Shown here: piece after piece, positions 6,493-12,297 of the stretch
Numbering within the stretch: the stretch's first letter is position 1
Layout of the letters: each line of letters starts with the position of its first letter
Source of the DNA: an uncultured Clostridia bacterium
GTDB taxonomy: Bacteria; Bacillota; Clostridia; TANB77; CAG-508
Reading direction: 5' to 3'
Assembly: GCA_934167365.1 (NCBI GenBank)
Contig: CAKPKU010000047.1
Span: 1 to 12,297, forward strand
Length of the DNA: 12,297 bases
Translations under genes and position numbers: made by a program
Notes under the pieces: model-generated
The model's database searches: none
What the model was told of the DNA's origin: nothing
The model's input: only the letters and a program-made list of their open reading frames with translations

Positions 6493-7509
6493 TTATTCAT
6501 CAAAATAATTTAATTTCATTGCTTGTTTAATCTTTTTCATAACTTCTTTTGCTGTTGCTCTTGCTTTTTCTGTCCCATTTATTAATACTTCATCTATTAT
6601 TTCTGGATGTGCTTCATAGTATGCTCTTTTTGTTCTTATTGGCTCTAATTCAGCTGAAATATTTTTTATAAGTTGTTTTTTACAAGCTACACATCCTCGT
6701 TTACCAGCTCTACATTCTTCACAAACTGTTTTCACTTCATCTGGATTTGTAAACAAATTATGATAATATGCAACCATACAAATATCAGGATTTCCCTTAT
6801 CATCTTTTTTTATTCTACCTGGATCTGTTACAGCACTCATTACCTTTTTAGCAATTTCTTCTTCACTGTCTGACAAATAAATAGCATTTCCTAAAGATTT
6901 TCCCATCTTTTCGTTTCCATCTAATCCTTTAATTCTTTTTCCTGATGATAATACCTCTTTTGGCTCTACTAATATATCTCCATATATAGAATTAAATTTT
7001 CTTACTATTTCTCTACATTGCTCTATTAATGGTAATTGATCTTCTCCAACTGGAATAAGTTCTCCTTCTAAAGCTGTTATATCTGCTGCTTGACTTACAG
7101 GATAACCTAAAAATCCATATGTTACACTTTCTCCGAATAAGGCTTTCTTTTGAGCAATTTCTGTTTTTACAGTTGGATTTCTTTGTAGTCTTGCTATTGT
7201 AACTAAATTTGAATAAAACACTGTAAGCTCTGCTACTTCTGGAATCATAGATTGAATATATATTGTTGTTTTTTCAGGATCTATTCCTGCTGATAAATAA
7301 TCAATTGCTAGCTCTCTTACATTTTTTCTAACTTTTTCAGGATTGTTAAAGTTATCTGTTAGTGCTTGAACATCTGCAATTAATATAAAAGTATCATATT
7401 CTCCTGAATTTTGCATTTCTATTCTTTTTTTCAAAGACCCAAAATAATGACCTATATGTAATCTTCCTGTTGGTCTATCACCTGTTACTATACGTTTTCT
7501 TTTTTCCAT
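6493..7509 (-). CDS. trpS: Tryptophanyl-tRNA synthetase, probably with a [4Fe-4S] site
   Basis: 338-residue class Ic synthetase that charges tRNA-Trp. The HIGH signature is TGRLHIGH (14-21) and the KMSKS-type loop is KMGKS (201-205). The core landmarks IADVQALTDN and GEDQLPLIEQ are present. Near the C-terminus are C244, C266, C273 and C276 (C-x21-C-x6-C-x2-C) plus an extra C263. A very similar motif (C-x22-C-x6-C-x2-C) binds an iron-sulfur cluster in Thermotoga maritima TrpRS; a cluster here is inference from that. The frame extends upstream to a TTG at 7524, but GGAGG lies inside that extension and is 8 bases from ATG 7509, which sets the start. No T-box or obvious tryptophan leader was found. 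A small broken frame lies just upstream and obg lies downstream. Confidence 0.97.
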   Translation of the reverse strand: MEKRKRIVTGDRPTGRLHIGHYFGSLKKRIEMQNSGEYDTFILIADVQALTDNFNNPEKVRKNVRELAIDYLSAGIDPEKTTIYIQSMIPEVAELTVFYSNLVTIARLQRNPTVKTEIAQKKALFGESVTYGFLGYPVSQAADITALEGELIPVGEDQLPLIEQCREIVRKFNSIYGDILVEPKEVLSSGKRIKGLDGNEKMGKSLGNAIYLSDSEEEIAKKVMSAVTDPGRIKKDDKGNPDICMVAYYHNLFTNPDEVKTVCEECRAGKRGCVACKKQLIKNISAELEPIRTKRAYYEAHPEIIDEVLINGTEKARATAKEVMKKIKQAMKLNYFDE

Positions 7510-7531
7510 ATGCATTTCCTCCAATTTTTAT

Positions 7532-7664
7532 TTAATGATTTATTTCTTTGATAAGTTCAATATAATTTTTTAAGTTAACATCATTTATATGCTGAACTTT
7601 TAAATTATATAAAAATTGGTTATTGCCATCGCTTGCCAATACAATTATTTATAATAATTTTCAT
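7532..7664 (-). pseudogene. Very small frame disrupted by a 4-bp ATAA duplication, upstream of trpS
   Basis: ATG 7664 has a good Shine-Dalgarno (AAGGAG, 7 bases before) and a consensus promoter further upstream. It reads only 14 codons (MKIIINNCIGKRWQ) to TAA at 7620. A second frame continues in register with coding-like content to TAA at 7532-7534. It includes VLASDGNNQFLYNL and ends NYIELIKEINH. The two frames meet at TATAAATAATTG, which holds two tandem ATAA units. Removing one unit joins them into a 42-residue protein beginning MKIIIIVLASDGNN. I do not recognise the product. It could be a decayed gene, a strain-specific slippage event or a sequencing error. Alternatively, only the 14-codon frame with its single Trp codon may be translated as a trpS leader, though no attenuator hairpin supports that. 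Confidence 0.45.
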
Positions 7665-7694
7665 ATATTCTCCTTTTTCACATGATTAAGTTTT

Positions 7695-7723
7695 ATTATA
7701 ATTTAAAGTTTTATTTTTTTCAA
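7695..7723 (-). promoter_or_regulatory. Promoter for the small frame and trpS
   Basis: On the minus strand, TTGAAA (7723-7718) and TATAAT (7700-7695) are separated by 17 bases. The predicted start is near 7688, about 25 bases before ATG 7664. No better promoter lies nearer trpS, so trpS and obg are probably read from here. Confidence 0.65.
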
Positions 7724-7888
7724 GTGTTTTGCTTAAAAGCTTGAAGTTTTTGCTAGATATATGTAATTGCAGGAATCTAATATACCTTAATAAGTGCTTT
7801 AAAGTATGCTGACTCAAATATATGTATATGAAAAAATATTCACAAAACCAAAGGAAAGTTTAAAAATTTTTTAAAATTTTTTAAATTA
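7724..7888. other. Intergenic spacer between divergent promoters, no gene seen
   Basis: This stretch separates the trpS-side promoter from the promoter of the DUF4870-like gene. It is AT-rich and holds only short palindromes such as GCTTAAAAGC. There is an A/T-tract region just before 7889 (alternating runs of A and T from about 7861) that could act as an UP-element or bent DNA. The short frames in it lack ribosome binding sites. No RNA motif was recognised. Confidence 0.5.
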
Positions 7889-7917
7889 TTGTCACATTTT
7901 GTAACTTATGTTAAAAT
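7889..7917 (+). promoter_or_regulatory. Promoter of the DUF4870-like gene
   Basis: TTGTCA (7889-7894) and TAAAAT (7912-7917) are separated by 17 bases, preceded by phased A/T tracts. The -35 sequence is identical to that of recQ. Transcription would start near 7924, 44 bases before the ATG. Confidence 0.65.
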
Positions 7918-7948
7918 ATTTTTGGAATTAAATTTCTAAAAATATTTT
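7913..7948. promoter_or_regulatory. 15-bp inverted repeat overlapping the -10 region
   Basis: AAAATATTTTTGGAA (7913-7927) is complementary to TTCTAAAAATATTTT (7934-7948), with one G-T pair and a 6-base centre. It overlaps the -10 box and the start of the transcript, and ends 4 bases before the Shine-Dalgarno. It is very AT-rich, so an operator role is only suggested. Confidence 0.4.
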
Positions 7949-7967
7949 ATGAAAGGGGGAAATTTTC

Positions 7968-8312
7968 ATGGATAAAAAAACAACAGGATGGGTTGCATAC
8001 CTATCTTGGATTGGATTTATTATTGCTATATGTACTGGTGATAAAAAAGGAGCTAGTTTCCATCTAAATCAAGCTTTAGTTTGTTTAGGTTGCTCTACTA
8101 TTGCATTATTAATTTCACTCATTCCATTAGCTATTTTCCAAATACTTGGTGGTCTATTAAGTATATTTACATTTGTATGTTGGGTTTTAGGCTTAATTGC
8201 TGCAATTAATGAAGAAGAAAAGGAAGTTCCTTTACTAGGAAAAATCAAAATCTTAAATTTTGATTCAGACAATGGTTCAAATGATGGATCAAACAATGTT
8301 TCAAATAACTAA
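7968..8312 (+). CDS. Small membrane protein, DUF4870/Tic20-like
   Basis: 114 residues with three predicted membrane helices: about 6-22 (GWVAYLSWIGFIIAIC), about 38-60, and about 62-79. FHLNQAL (31-37), after a short charged loop, is the hallmark of the DUF4870/Tic20-like family of bacterial membrane proteins. The function of this family in bacteria is unknown. The C-terminus is soluble and ends in a repetitive Asn/Ser/Gly tail (NGSNDGSNNVSNN). The start is supported by AAAGGGGG 8 bases upstream. The gene is monocistronic, with its own promoter and a strong terminator directly after it. Confidence 0.75.
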   Translation: MDKKTTGWVAYLSWIGFIIAICTGDKKGASFHLNQALVCLGCSTIALLISLIPLAIFQILGGLLSIFTFVCWVLGLIAAINEEEKEVPLLGKIKILNFDSDNGSNDGSNNVSNN

Positions 8313-8327
8313 TATAAATAATTTATT

Positions 8328-8361
8328 AAAAATCATAGTTTTTTAAGCTATGATTTTTTTT
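8328..8361 (+). terminator. Intrinsic terminator of the DUF4870-like gene
   Basis: Stem AAAAATCATAG (8328-8338) / CTATGATTTTT (8348-8358) with a 9-base loop and a continuing T-run to 8361. It lies 15 bases after the stop codon. Confidence 0.9.
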
Positions 8362-8467
8362 GTAAAAAAATACATACAAAATAAATTTTAGTCAATACTA
8401 TTTATATAAAATGAACTTCTTAAAGGTATTTAGATTCATTTGTTTAATAATAACATAAAATTTGTTA

Positions 8468-8497
8468 ATGAACTTTAAAACTTGTTCAATAGTTCAT
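8468..8497 (+). promoter_or_regulatory. Inverted repeat just upstream of the spoVAE ribosome binding site
   Basis: ATGAACT (8468-8474) and AGTTCAT (8491-8497) form a 7-bp dyad, with an inner alternative pairing TGAAC (8469-8473) / GTTCA (8484-8488). It ends 4 bases before GGAGG. No clear sigma-A, sigma-F or sigma-G promoter could be assigned in 8362-8500, which otherwise shows nothing recognisable. Confidence 0.35.
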
Positions 8498-8511
8498 GAT
8501 TGGAGGTATCA

Positions 8512-8898
8512 ATGGATTTTTTTCAAAGTATTGATTGGATGTTAATTTTGCGTTGTTTTGTAGTTGGTGGACTTATTTGTGTAATTGGGCAAATTCTTAT
8601 AGATAAAACTAAAATGACTCCAGCTAGAATTTTAGTATCATTTGTTACAATCGGAGTTATTTTAGGAGCACTTGGAATTTATAAATATATAATTGATTTT
8701 GCAGGATGTGGTGCAACTGTACCATTAACTGGCTTTGGTGCTAATCTTTCAAAAGGAACTCTTGAGGCAGTTAAAGAAAATGGCATATTAGGTGCTTTTA
8801 TTGGTGGAGTAAAATCTTCTGCTGGCGGAATAGCTGCTGCTGTTTTTTTCGGATATATTGCTTCATTAATTGCCAAACCAAAAATCAAGAAACAATAA
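8512..8898 (+). CDS. spoVAE: Stage V sporulation protein AE (SpoVAE)
   Basis: 128-residue integral membrane protein matching SpoVAE (SpoVAEb) along its length. Landmarks are VVGGLICVIGQILIDKTK (17-34), MTPARILV (35-42), the segment FAGCGATVPLTGFGANLSKG (63-82) and GILGAFIGG (91-99), with a final AGGIAAAVFFGYIASLI helix. SpoVA proteins form the channel that moves Ca-dipicolinic acid into the forespore and releases it on germination. ATG 8512 is chosen because GGAGG (8502-8506) is 5 bases upstream; the frame itself opens at TTG 8500 inside that site. In most Clostridia spoVAE follows spoVAC and spoVAD. Here it stands alone between a terminator and a convergent gene, so the other subunits must be encoded elsewhere or another copy exists. 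Confidence 0.93.
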   Translation: MDFFQSIDWMLILRCFVVGGLICVIGQILIDKTKMTPARILVSFVTIGVILGALGIYKYIIDFAGCGATVPLTGFGANLSKGTLEAVKENGILGAFIGGVKSSAGGIAAAVFFGYIASLIAKPKIKKQ

Positions 8899-9008
8899 AT
8901 ATTAGGATGTTCTTTTTAATATGACTATTTAAAACATAAGATAATCTAGCTTTACTACTAGTTTTTTACTTATATGTATAGTTTCATATCATAGAACATC
9001 CTAATATT
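8898..9008. repeat. 111-bp imperfect palindrome with perfect 16-bp ends
   Basis: AATATTAGGATGTTCT (8898-8913) and AGAACATCCTAATATT (8993-9008) are perfect reverse complements. The 79 bases between them continue the symmetry in patches: ATATGA / TCATAT, CTAT / ATAG, ACAT / ATGT, AAG / CTT and CTAG / CTAG around CTTTACTA. The whole can fold into one long stem-loop. It fills the gap between the convergent genes spoVAE and the HD protein. It has no U-tract on either side and no clear target-site duplication. A MITE-like element, a bidirectional 3'-end structure or a folded small RNA are all possible. Confidence 0.8.
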
Positions 9009-9018
9009 AGTTAGTTTA

Positions 9019-9573
9019 TTAAATATCGTAAAAATATGTAGCTTCTAAATCTGCTTCATGCATCATTAATGCTAATGGATATTTTTTATAGGCCGCACCT
9101 ATTGTATTATATAGCTCTTTTGGCTCTGTGTATCCCATATGCCAACGAATACTATATTTTTCTTCTGGTGTTAATTTTATATATTCAGAAATCATCATTA
9201 CTGATTTTTCTCCATGACCATATGGTATTGTATCATCTATTGTATAATATGGTACTTTTTCCCACTCTCCTAAAGCATTTTTTGCATTTCTGTAATCTAC
9301 TTTATAAAAATTTAATTTGCAAATATCATGTAATAAACTTACTATTTTTATAGTGTCATCTGGTACTTCCAAATTTAAAACATTGTTTTTTACTTTATAG
9401 TCAAGTATCTCATAAACTTTTAAACTATGCTCAACTAAACCGCCTTCAAAAGATCCATGAAATCTAGTACTTGCAGGTGCTGTAAAAAAATCTGTTTTTT
9501 CTAAAAATGATATTAGCTCTTCTATTCCTTGTCTATTAGTACTTTTTAATAATTCTATAAATTTTTCTTTCAC
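9019..9573 (-). CDS. HD-domain metal-dependent phosphohydrolase, uncharacterised
   Basis: 184 residues with the HD superfamily pattern. There is an early histidine in FHGSFEGGLVEHSLKV (H49), the LLHDICK motif (H82-D83), then GHGEKS (H120), RWHMGY (H145) and a final MMHEADLEA (D175). These would ligate one or two metal ions. HD proteins hydrolyse phosphate esters of nucleotides, often (p)ppGpp, dNTPs or cyclic nucleotides. The substrate here is unknown, and the phage- and Firmicutes-type 'FHGS..GGLVEHS' subgroup has no assigned role that I can name. The start is GTG 9573 with AGGAG 9 bases upstream; no ATG is available nearby. It lies 24 bases after argS and is probably read from the argS T-box promoter. 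Confidence 0.85.
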   Translation of the reverse strand: MKEKFIELLKSTNRQGIEELISFLEKTDFFTAPASTRFHGSFEGGLVEHSLKVYEILDYKVKNNVLNLEVPDDTIKIVSLLHDICKLNFYKVDYRNAKNALGEWEKVPYYTIDDTIPYGHGEKSVMMISEYIKLTPEEKYSIRWHMGYTEPKELYNTIGAAYKKYPLALMMHEADLEATYFYDI

Positions 9574-9597
9574 AGTATATCTCTCCTTAATTTTAAA

Positions 9598-11304
9598 TTA
9601 CATTTTATCAGGTACTTCTATTCCTAACAAATTTAAGCCTTGTTTTAGAACTGTTCCTACCATATTTGTTAAATATAAACGTGCATCTTGTATGTGCTTT
9701 TCTTCTCCAATTATGTGATTTTCAGTGTAAAATGAACTAAAACTTTGAGCTAAATTTATTAAATATCTTGATATTATTGATGGCTCATTTTTTTCTGCTG
9801 CTGTTTTTACCATATCTTCAAATTGGTATAATAATTTTATTACATTCATTGATGATTCATCAGTTATATTTTCAAAATTCACTTCATCAAATTTTGGTAA
9901 ATATCCAGCCTTTTCTATTATTCCCTTTGTACGAACATAAATATATTGAACATATGGTCCTGTTTCTCCTGTGAAGTTTAGCATAATATCCCAATCAAAA
10001 ACTTCATCTTTTATTCTGTTATTTGATAAATCATTAAATATTACTGCTCCTAAACCTACTTTTTTAGCAACCTCATCTTTGTTCTCTAAATTTGGATTTT
10101 TTTGTTCAATTATTGTTTTTGCTCTTGAAATTGACTCATTTAATATATCTTCTAATTTTATTATGTTTCCTTCTCGTGTAGACATTTTACCAGTTTTTAG
10201 TCTTATCATTCCAAATGGAACATGTACTAAATTATCTTTATATTTTTCATCCATATCTAGTAATTTTGCCACTTCAAAAATTTGTTTAAAATGTAGATTT
10301 TGTTCATATGCTACTACATATATAATTTTATCATAATCATATGTTCTAGCTCTATATAGTATTGCGGCTAAATCACGTGTGTCATATGTTGTTGATCCAT
10401 TTGATTTTACAATCATACATGGTGCCATATTTTTATCTTCCAAATTTATAATTTTTGCACCTTGTGATTCTTCTAACTTTCCAGTTTTTTCTAGCATTTC
10501 AACAATTTCTGGCATCTTATCTACATAAAAAGCTTCTCCATTATATGAGTCAAATTTTATTCCTAATAAGTCATATGTTCTGTTAAATTCTTTTAAACTT
10601 ACGGCTCTAAATTTTTCCCATAACTTTTTACAATAAGGGTCTCCATCTTCTAACTTTTTAAAGTTGTTTCTACATTCATCTAAAATGCTTTCATCTTCTT
10701 TACATGCATTTGTTATTCTTACATATATTTTTGTTAGCTCTTCTATTGGGTTTGAATCAATATCATATTCATCTCCCCATCTTTTATAACCTTCAATAAG
10801 TTTTCCAAATTGAGTTCCCCAATCTCCTAAATGATTTATTCCTATACATTTATATCCTAAAAATTCATATATTTTATATAATGATGCACCTATAACTGTT
10901 GAACGTATATGTCCTATATGAAATGGTTTAGCAATATTTGGTGATGAGTAATCAATTACTATATTTTTTCCTTTTCCTATTTCTGATGATCCATATTTTT
11001 CGCCTTTTTTGTTGAATTCTTCTACTACTTCTTTTACAATTTCATTTTTATTTAAATAAAAATTTAAATAACCTCCTACTACTTCTACTTTTTCAATATT
11101 TTCCCCAAAGTCTAATTGCTCTTTTAATTCTTCTGCTATCACTTGAGGTGCTTTATGCATTTGTTTTGCCAGTTTAAAACATGGAAAAGCATAATCTCCC
11201 ATTGTATTATCTTTTGGTATTTCAATAAATTGCTCTAGCTCTTCTTTTGGTAATTTTACTTTTTCTGCCATTATTTCGGCTATATCTTTTTTAAAATCTT
11301 TCAT
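9598..11304 (-). CDS. argS: Arginyl-tRNA synthetase
   Basis: 568-residue class I synthetase that charges tRNA-Arg, of normal length. An N-terminal additional domain (about 1-105) recognises the tRNA D-loop, with GDYAFPCFKLAK at 36-47. The HIGH motif is SPNIAKPFHIGH (121-132), followed by RSTVIGASLYKI. GDWGTQFGKLI follows. The KMSKS-type loop is KMSTREG (K373-M374-S375). The C-terminal DALR-type helical anticodon-binding domain ends in LNLLGIEVPDKM. ATG 11304 follows AAGGAGGT by 5 bases. Expression is controlled by the T-box leader immediately upstream; the HD-domain gene follows in the same direction. Confidence 0.98.
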   Translation of the reverse strand: MKDFKKDIAEIMAEKVKLPKEELEQFIEIPKDNTMGDYAFPCFKLAKQMHKAPQVIAEELKEQLDFGENIEKVEVVGGYLNFYLNKNEIVKEVVEEFNKKGEKYGSSEIGKGKNIVIDYSSPNIAKPFHIGHIRSTVIGASLYKIYEFLGYKCIGINHLGDWGTQFGKLIEGYKRWGDEYDIDSNPIEELTKIYVRITNACKEDESILDECRNNFKKLEDGDPYCKKLWEKFRAVSLKEFNRTYDLLGIKFDSYNGEAFYVDKMPEIVEMLEKTGKLEESQGAKIINLEDKNMAPCMIVKSNGSTTYDTRDLAAILYRARTYDYDKIIYVVAYEQNLHFKQIFEVAKLLDMDEKYKDNLVHVPFGMIRLKTGKMSTREGNIIKLEDILNESISRAKTIIEQKNPNLENKDEVAKKVGLGAVIFNDLSNNRIKDEVFDWDIMLNFTGETGPYVQYIYVRTKGIIEKAGYLPKFDEVNFENITDESSMNVIKLLYQFEDMVKTAAEKNEPSIISRYLINLAQSFSSFYTENHIIGEEKHIQDARLYLTNMVGTVLKQGLNLLGIEVPDKM

Positions 11305-11332
11305 TGTTTACCTCCTTACTCATATTACATAA

Positions 11333-11364
11333 AACGCACCTCTAGATTGCTCTAGAGGTGCGTT
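11333..11364 (-). terminator. T-box-controlled terminator of the argS leader
   Basis: Perfect 14-bp stem, AACGCACCTCTAGA (11364-11351 on the minus strand) pairing with TCTAGAGGTGCGTT (11346-11333). It has a 4-base loop and a short T-run, and ends 28 bases before the argS start codon. Confidence 0.93.
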
Positions 11365-11571
11365 AGCATGGTACCACTCTAATTGACTTATACATTTTAA
11401 GTCCACTTAAATCTGTAACGTAGATATACGAACTACCATACTTTTATTTCCGATAGTCACTCACAAGCTCTAATAATTATAAAATTATTATTGGACTTAC
11501 ACCATTTTCCAACTCGCTTTAATAATTTAATTTATAATTACCCTCTTGCTCAAAGATTTCCTATTAAATAT
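11333..11571 (-). promoter_or_regulatory. T-box riboswitch leader of argS (specifier probably AGA, arginine)
   Basis: On the minus strand the leader holds a Stem I. Its distal part AGCGAGTTGG / AAATGGTGTAAGTCCAA is of the conserved type. In the specifier loop, between CAAG/CTTG and the upper AT-rich helix, lies AGA (11471-11469), an Arg codon. A Stem III hairpin GACTT / AAGTC follows (11403-11385). The T-box core AGAGTGGTACC (11380-11370) carries the TGG that pairs with the uncharged tRNA CCA end. TAGAG before the core can pair with CTCTA in the first strand of the terminator, giving the antiterminator. Uncharged tRNA-Arg would therefore allow argS expression. The specifier placement is my manual folding and is less certain than the T-box itself. 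Confidence 0.93.
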
Positions 11572-11577
11572 GGTAAT

Positions 11578-11606
11578 ATTATATTTCATTTATGACTGTT
11601 TGTCAA
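11578..11606 (-). promoter_or_regulatory. Consensus promoter of argS
   Basis: TTGACA (11606-11601) and TATAAT (11583-11578) on the minus strand are perfect consensus hexamers, 17 bases apart. Transcription would start near 11571. The -35 box lies in a small dyad, TGTTTG / CAAACA (11597-11602 and 11604-11609). The promoter begins only about 30 bases after the DUF368 stop codon, with no terminator evident between them. Confidence 0.88.
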
Positions 11607-11635
11607 ACAATATTTTTATAGCTCTTATGTTCTCA

Positions 11636-12297
11636 TTACCTTCGTGTTTCAGGTTGTAATTTCTTTTGTTTTACATATCTTATTCCGTTTTGTATTTTTT
11701 GATTATTTCCTTCAATATCACCTAAATAATATGAAACTGTAAATCCTATTACACACAATAATAATGAACTTGCAGATTTTATATTTAACATTAATCTACA
11801 ACTTTCATTTAGAACATTTGGTATTATTGATATAAATAAACCAAATATTATTGAAAATGTAAGTGTGTAAAATCTTTTTATTAATTTATTAACTACAAAT
11901 GAAATTACTAGAGCTCCTATTACTAATCCAAATCCTGCTGGTATTAATATATTAAAACTTAAATTTGCAAGAGCACTTACATATAATTCATATAATCCAA
12001 GTGATGATAATATAACTGCACTATCCACTCCTGGAATTATTGATGATCCAGCAACTGCTACTCCTAATAATACTGATTGAACTAAATTTGGATTTTCTAT
12101 TTGAGGAAATGCGTTTTTGTTAAACGAAAATACCAATAGTCCAATTATTGCTGCTATAATTATTATAAAATAATACTTTTTTGAAAACCCTTCTTTTTTT
12201 ACTTCTTTATAAAACAATGGTATTGTTCCTAATACTAATCCTAAAAATGTAAATCTTGTTTGCATTTCAAAATTATTTAAGAAAAAGTCTACAACTT
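11636..12297 (-). CDS. DUF368-family membrane protein (partial, 5' end outside window)
   Basis: The frame is open to the right edge: 10 more codons precede the first ATG at 12265, so the visible 219 residues are the C-terminal part of a protein usually near 270-300 residues. The visible part has several hydrophobic segments: FTFLGLVLGTIPLF, YYFIIIIAAIIGLLVF, VQSVLLGVAVAGSSIIPG, and long helices after residue 100. The loop GSSIIPGVDSAVILSSLGLYE corresponds to the conserved family segment (PG followed by a small-residue, hydrophobic stretch ending in GLYE). DUF368 proteins have been linked to undecaprenyl-phosphate recycling (PopT-type flippases). Whether this member shares that role is inference. 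The C-terminus is basic (YVKQKKLQPETRR). Confidence 0.85.
   Translation of the reverse strand, partial: VVDFFLNNFEMQTRFTFLGLVLGTIPLFYKEVKKEGFSKKYYFIIIIAAIIGLLVFSFNKNAFPQIENPNLVQSVLLGVAVAGSSIIPGVDSAVILSSLGLYELYVSALANLSFNILIPAGFGLVIGALVISFVVNKLIKRFYTLTFSIIFGLFISIIPNVLNESCRLMLNIKSASSLLLCVIGFTVSYYLGDIEGNNQKIQNGIRYVKQKKLQPETRR

Noticed and set aside
7510..7524. TTG start at 7524 for trpS
   Set aside because: The GGAGG site is inside this extension; ATG 7509 is placed 8 bases after it.
7823..7861. 12-codon frame MYMKKYSQNQRK
   Set aside because: No ribosome binding site, very short and located upstream of the promoter at 7889.
7510..7967. A T-box or tryptophan attenuator for trpS
   Set aside because: No AGGGTGG-type T-box core or terminator with Trp codons was found; only one Trp codon occurs in the 14-codon frame.
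9069..9353. 94-codon plus-strand frame opposite the HD gene
   Set aside because: It is a mirror of a clear HD-domain gene and its translation is low-complexity and hydrophobic without a start signal.
1..12297. CRISPR arrays, rRNA or classic tRNA genes, complete insertion sequences
   Set aside because: No regularly spaced repeats, no tRNA cloverleaf apart from the tRNA-like part of tmRNA, and no transposase were seen.

Overview
This AT-rich window has intrinsic terminators, strong AGGAGG-type ribosome binding sites and a T-box leader. It also carries SpoVAE and a Spo0E-like protein. Together these point to a spore-forming low-GC Gram-positive bacterium of the class Clostridia (Bacillota). Species and genus cannot be fixed from the sequence alone. 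Most genes are housekeeping. The left 2.6 kb and the intergenic spaces are the less ordinary parts.

Left block (1-2553, all on the minus strand). Transcription order is a small XRE-type regulator, a Spo0E-like protein with an extra C-terminal part, a PemK/MazF-like protein, then the N- and C-terminal halves of a split transketolase. The C-terminal half is cut by the window edge. The first three genes overlap, and the toxin-like gene stops exactly at the ribosome binding site of the transketolase N-half, so all five could be one transcript. A 39-bp near-perfect palindrome lies across the spo0E-like/toxin-like junction.

Centre-left (2637-4938, plus strand). recQ, divergent from the XRE operon, has a consensus promoter whose -10 box sits inside a perfect 12-bp inverted repeat. 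It is followed by the tmRNA gene ssrA with its own promoter. The tmRNA encodes the tag ADNEELAFAA.

Centre (4985-7723, mostly minus strand). Two back-to-back terminators separate ssrA from the oppositely oriented trpS-obg pair. TrpRS carries a four-cysteine motif like that of the iron-sulfur-containing enzyme of Thermotoga. Upstream of trpS is a very small open frame that appears broken by a 4-bp ATAA duplication, with its own good promoter.

Centre-right (7889-8898, plus strand). There is a small three-helix membrane protein (DUF4870/Tic20-like) with its own promoter and terminator, then a lone spoVAE without the usual spoVAC/spoVAD partners. A 111-bp imperfect palindrome with perfect 16-bp ends fills the gap to the next, convergent gene.

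Right block (9019-12297, minus strand). An HD-domain hydrolase follows argS. argS is preceded by a consensus promoter and an arginine T-box leader with probable specifier AGA. The window ends inside a DUF368 membrane protein gene.

Functional links are modest. recQ, obg, trpS, argS and ssrA serve replication/repair, ribosome assembly, aminoacylation and ribosome rescue. Spo0E-like and SpoVAE connect to sporulation. The XRE/Spo0E-like/PemK-like trio is the best candidate for an under-described system.
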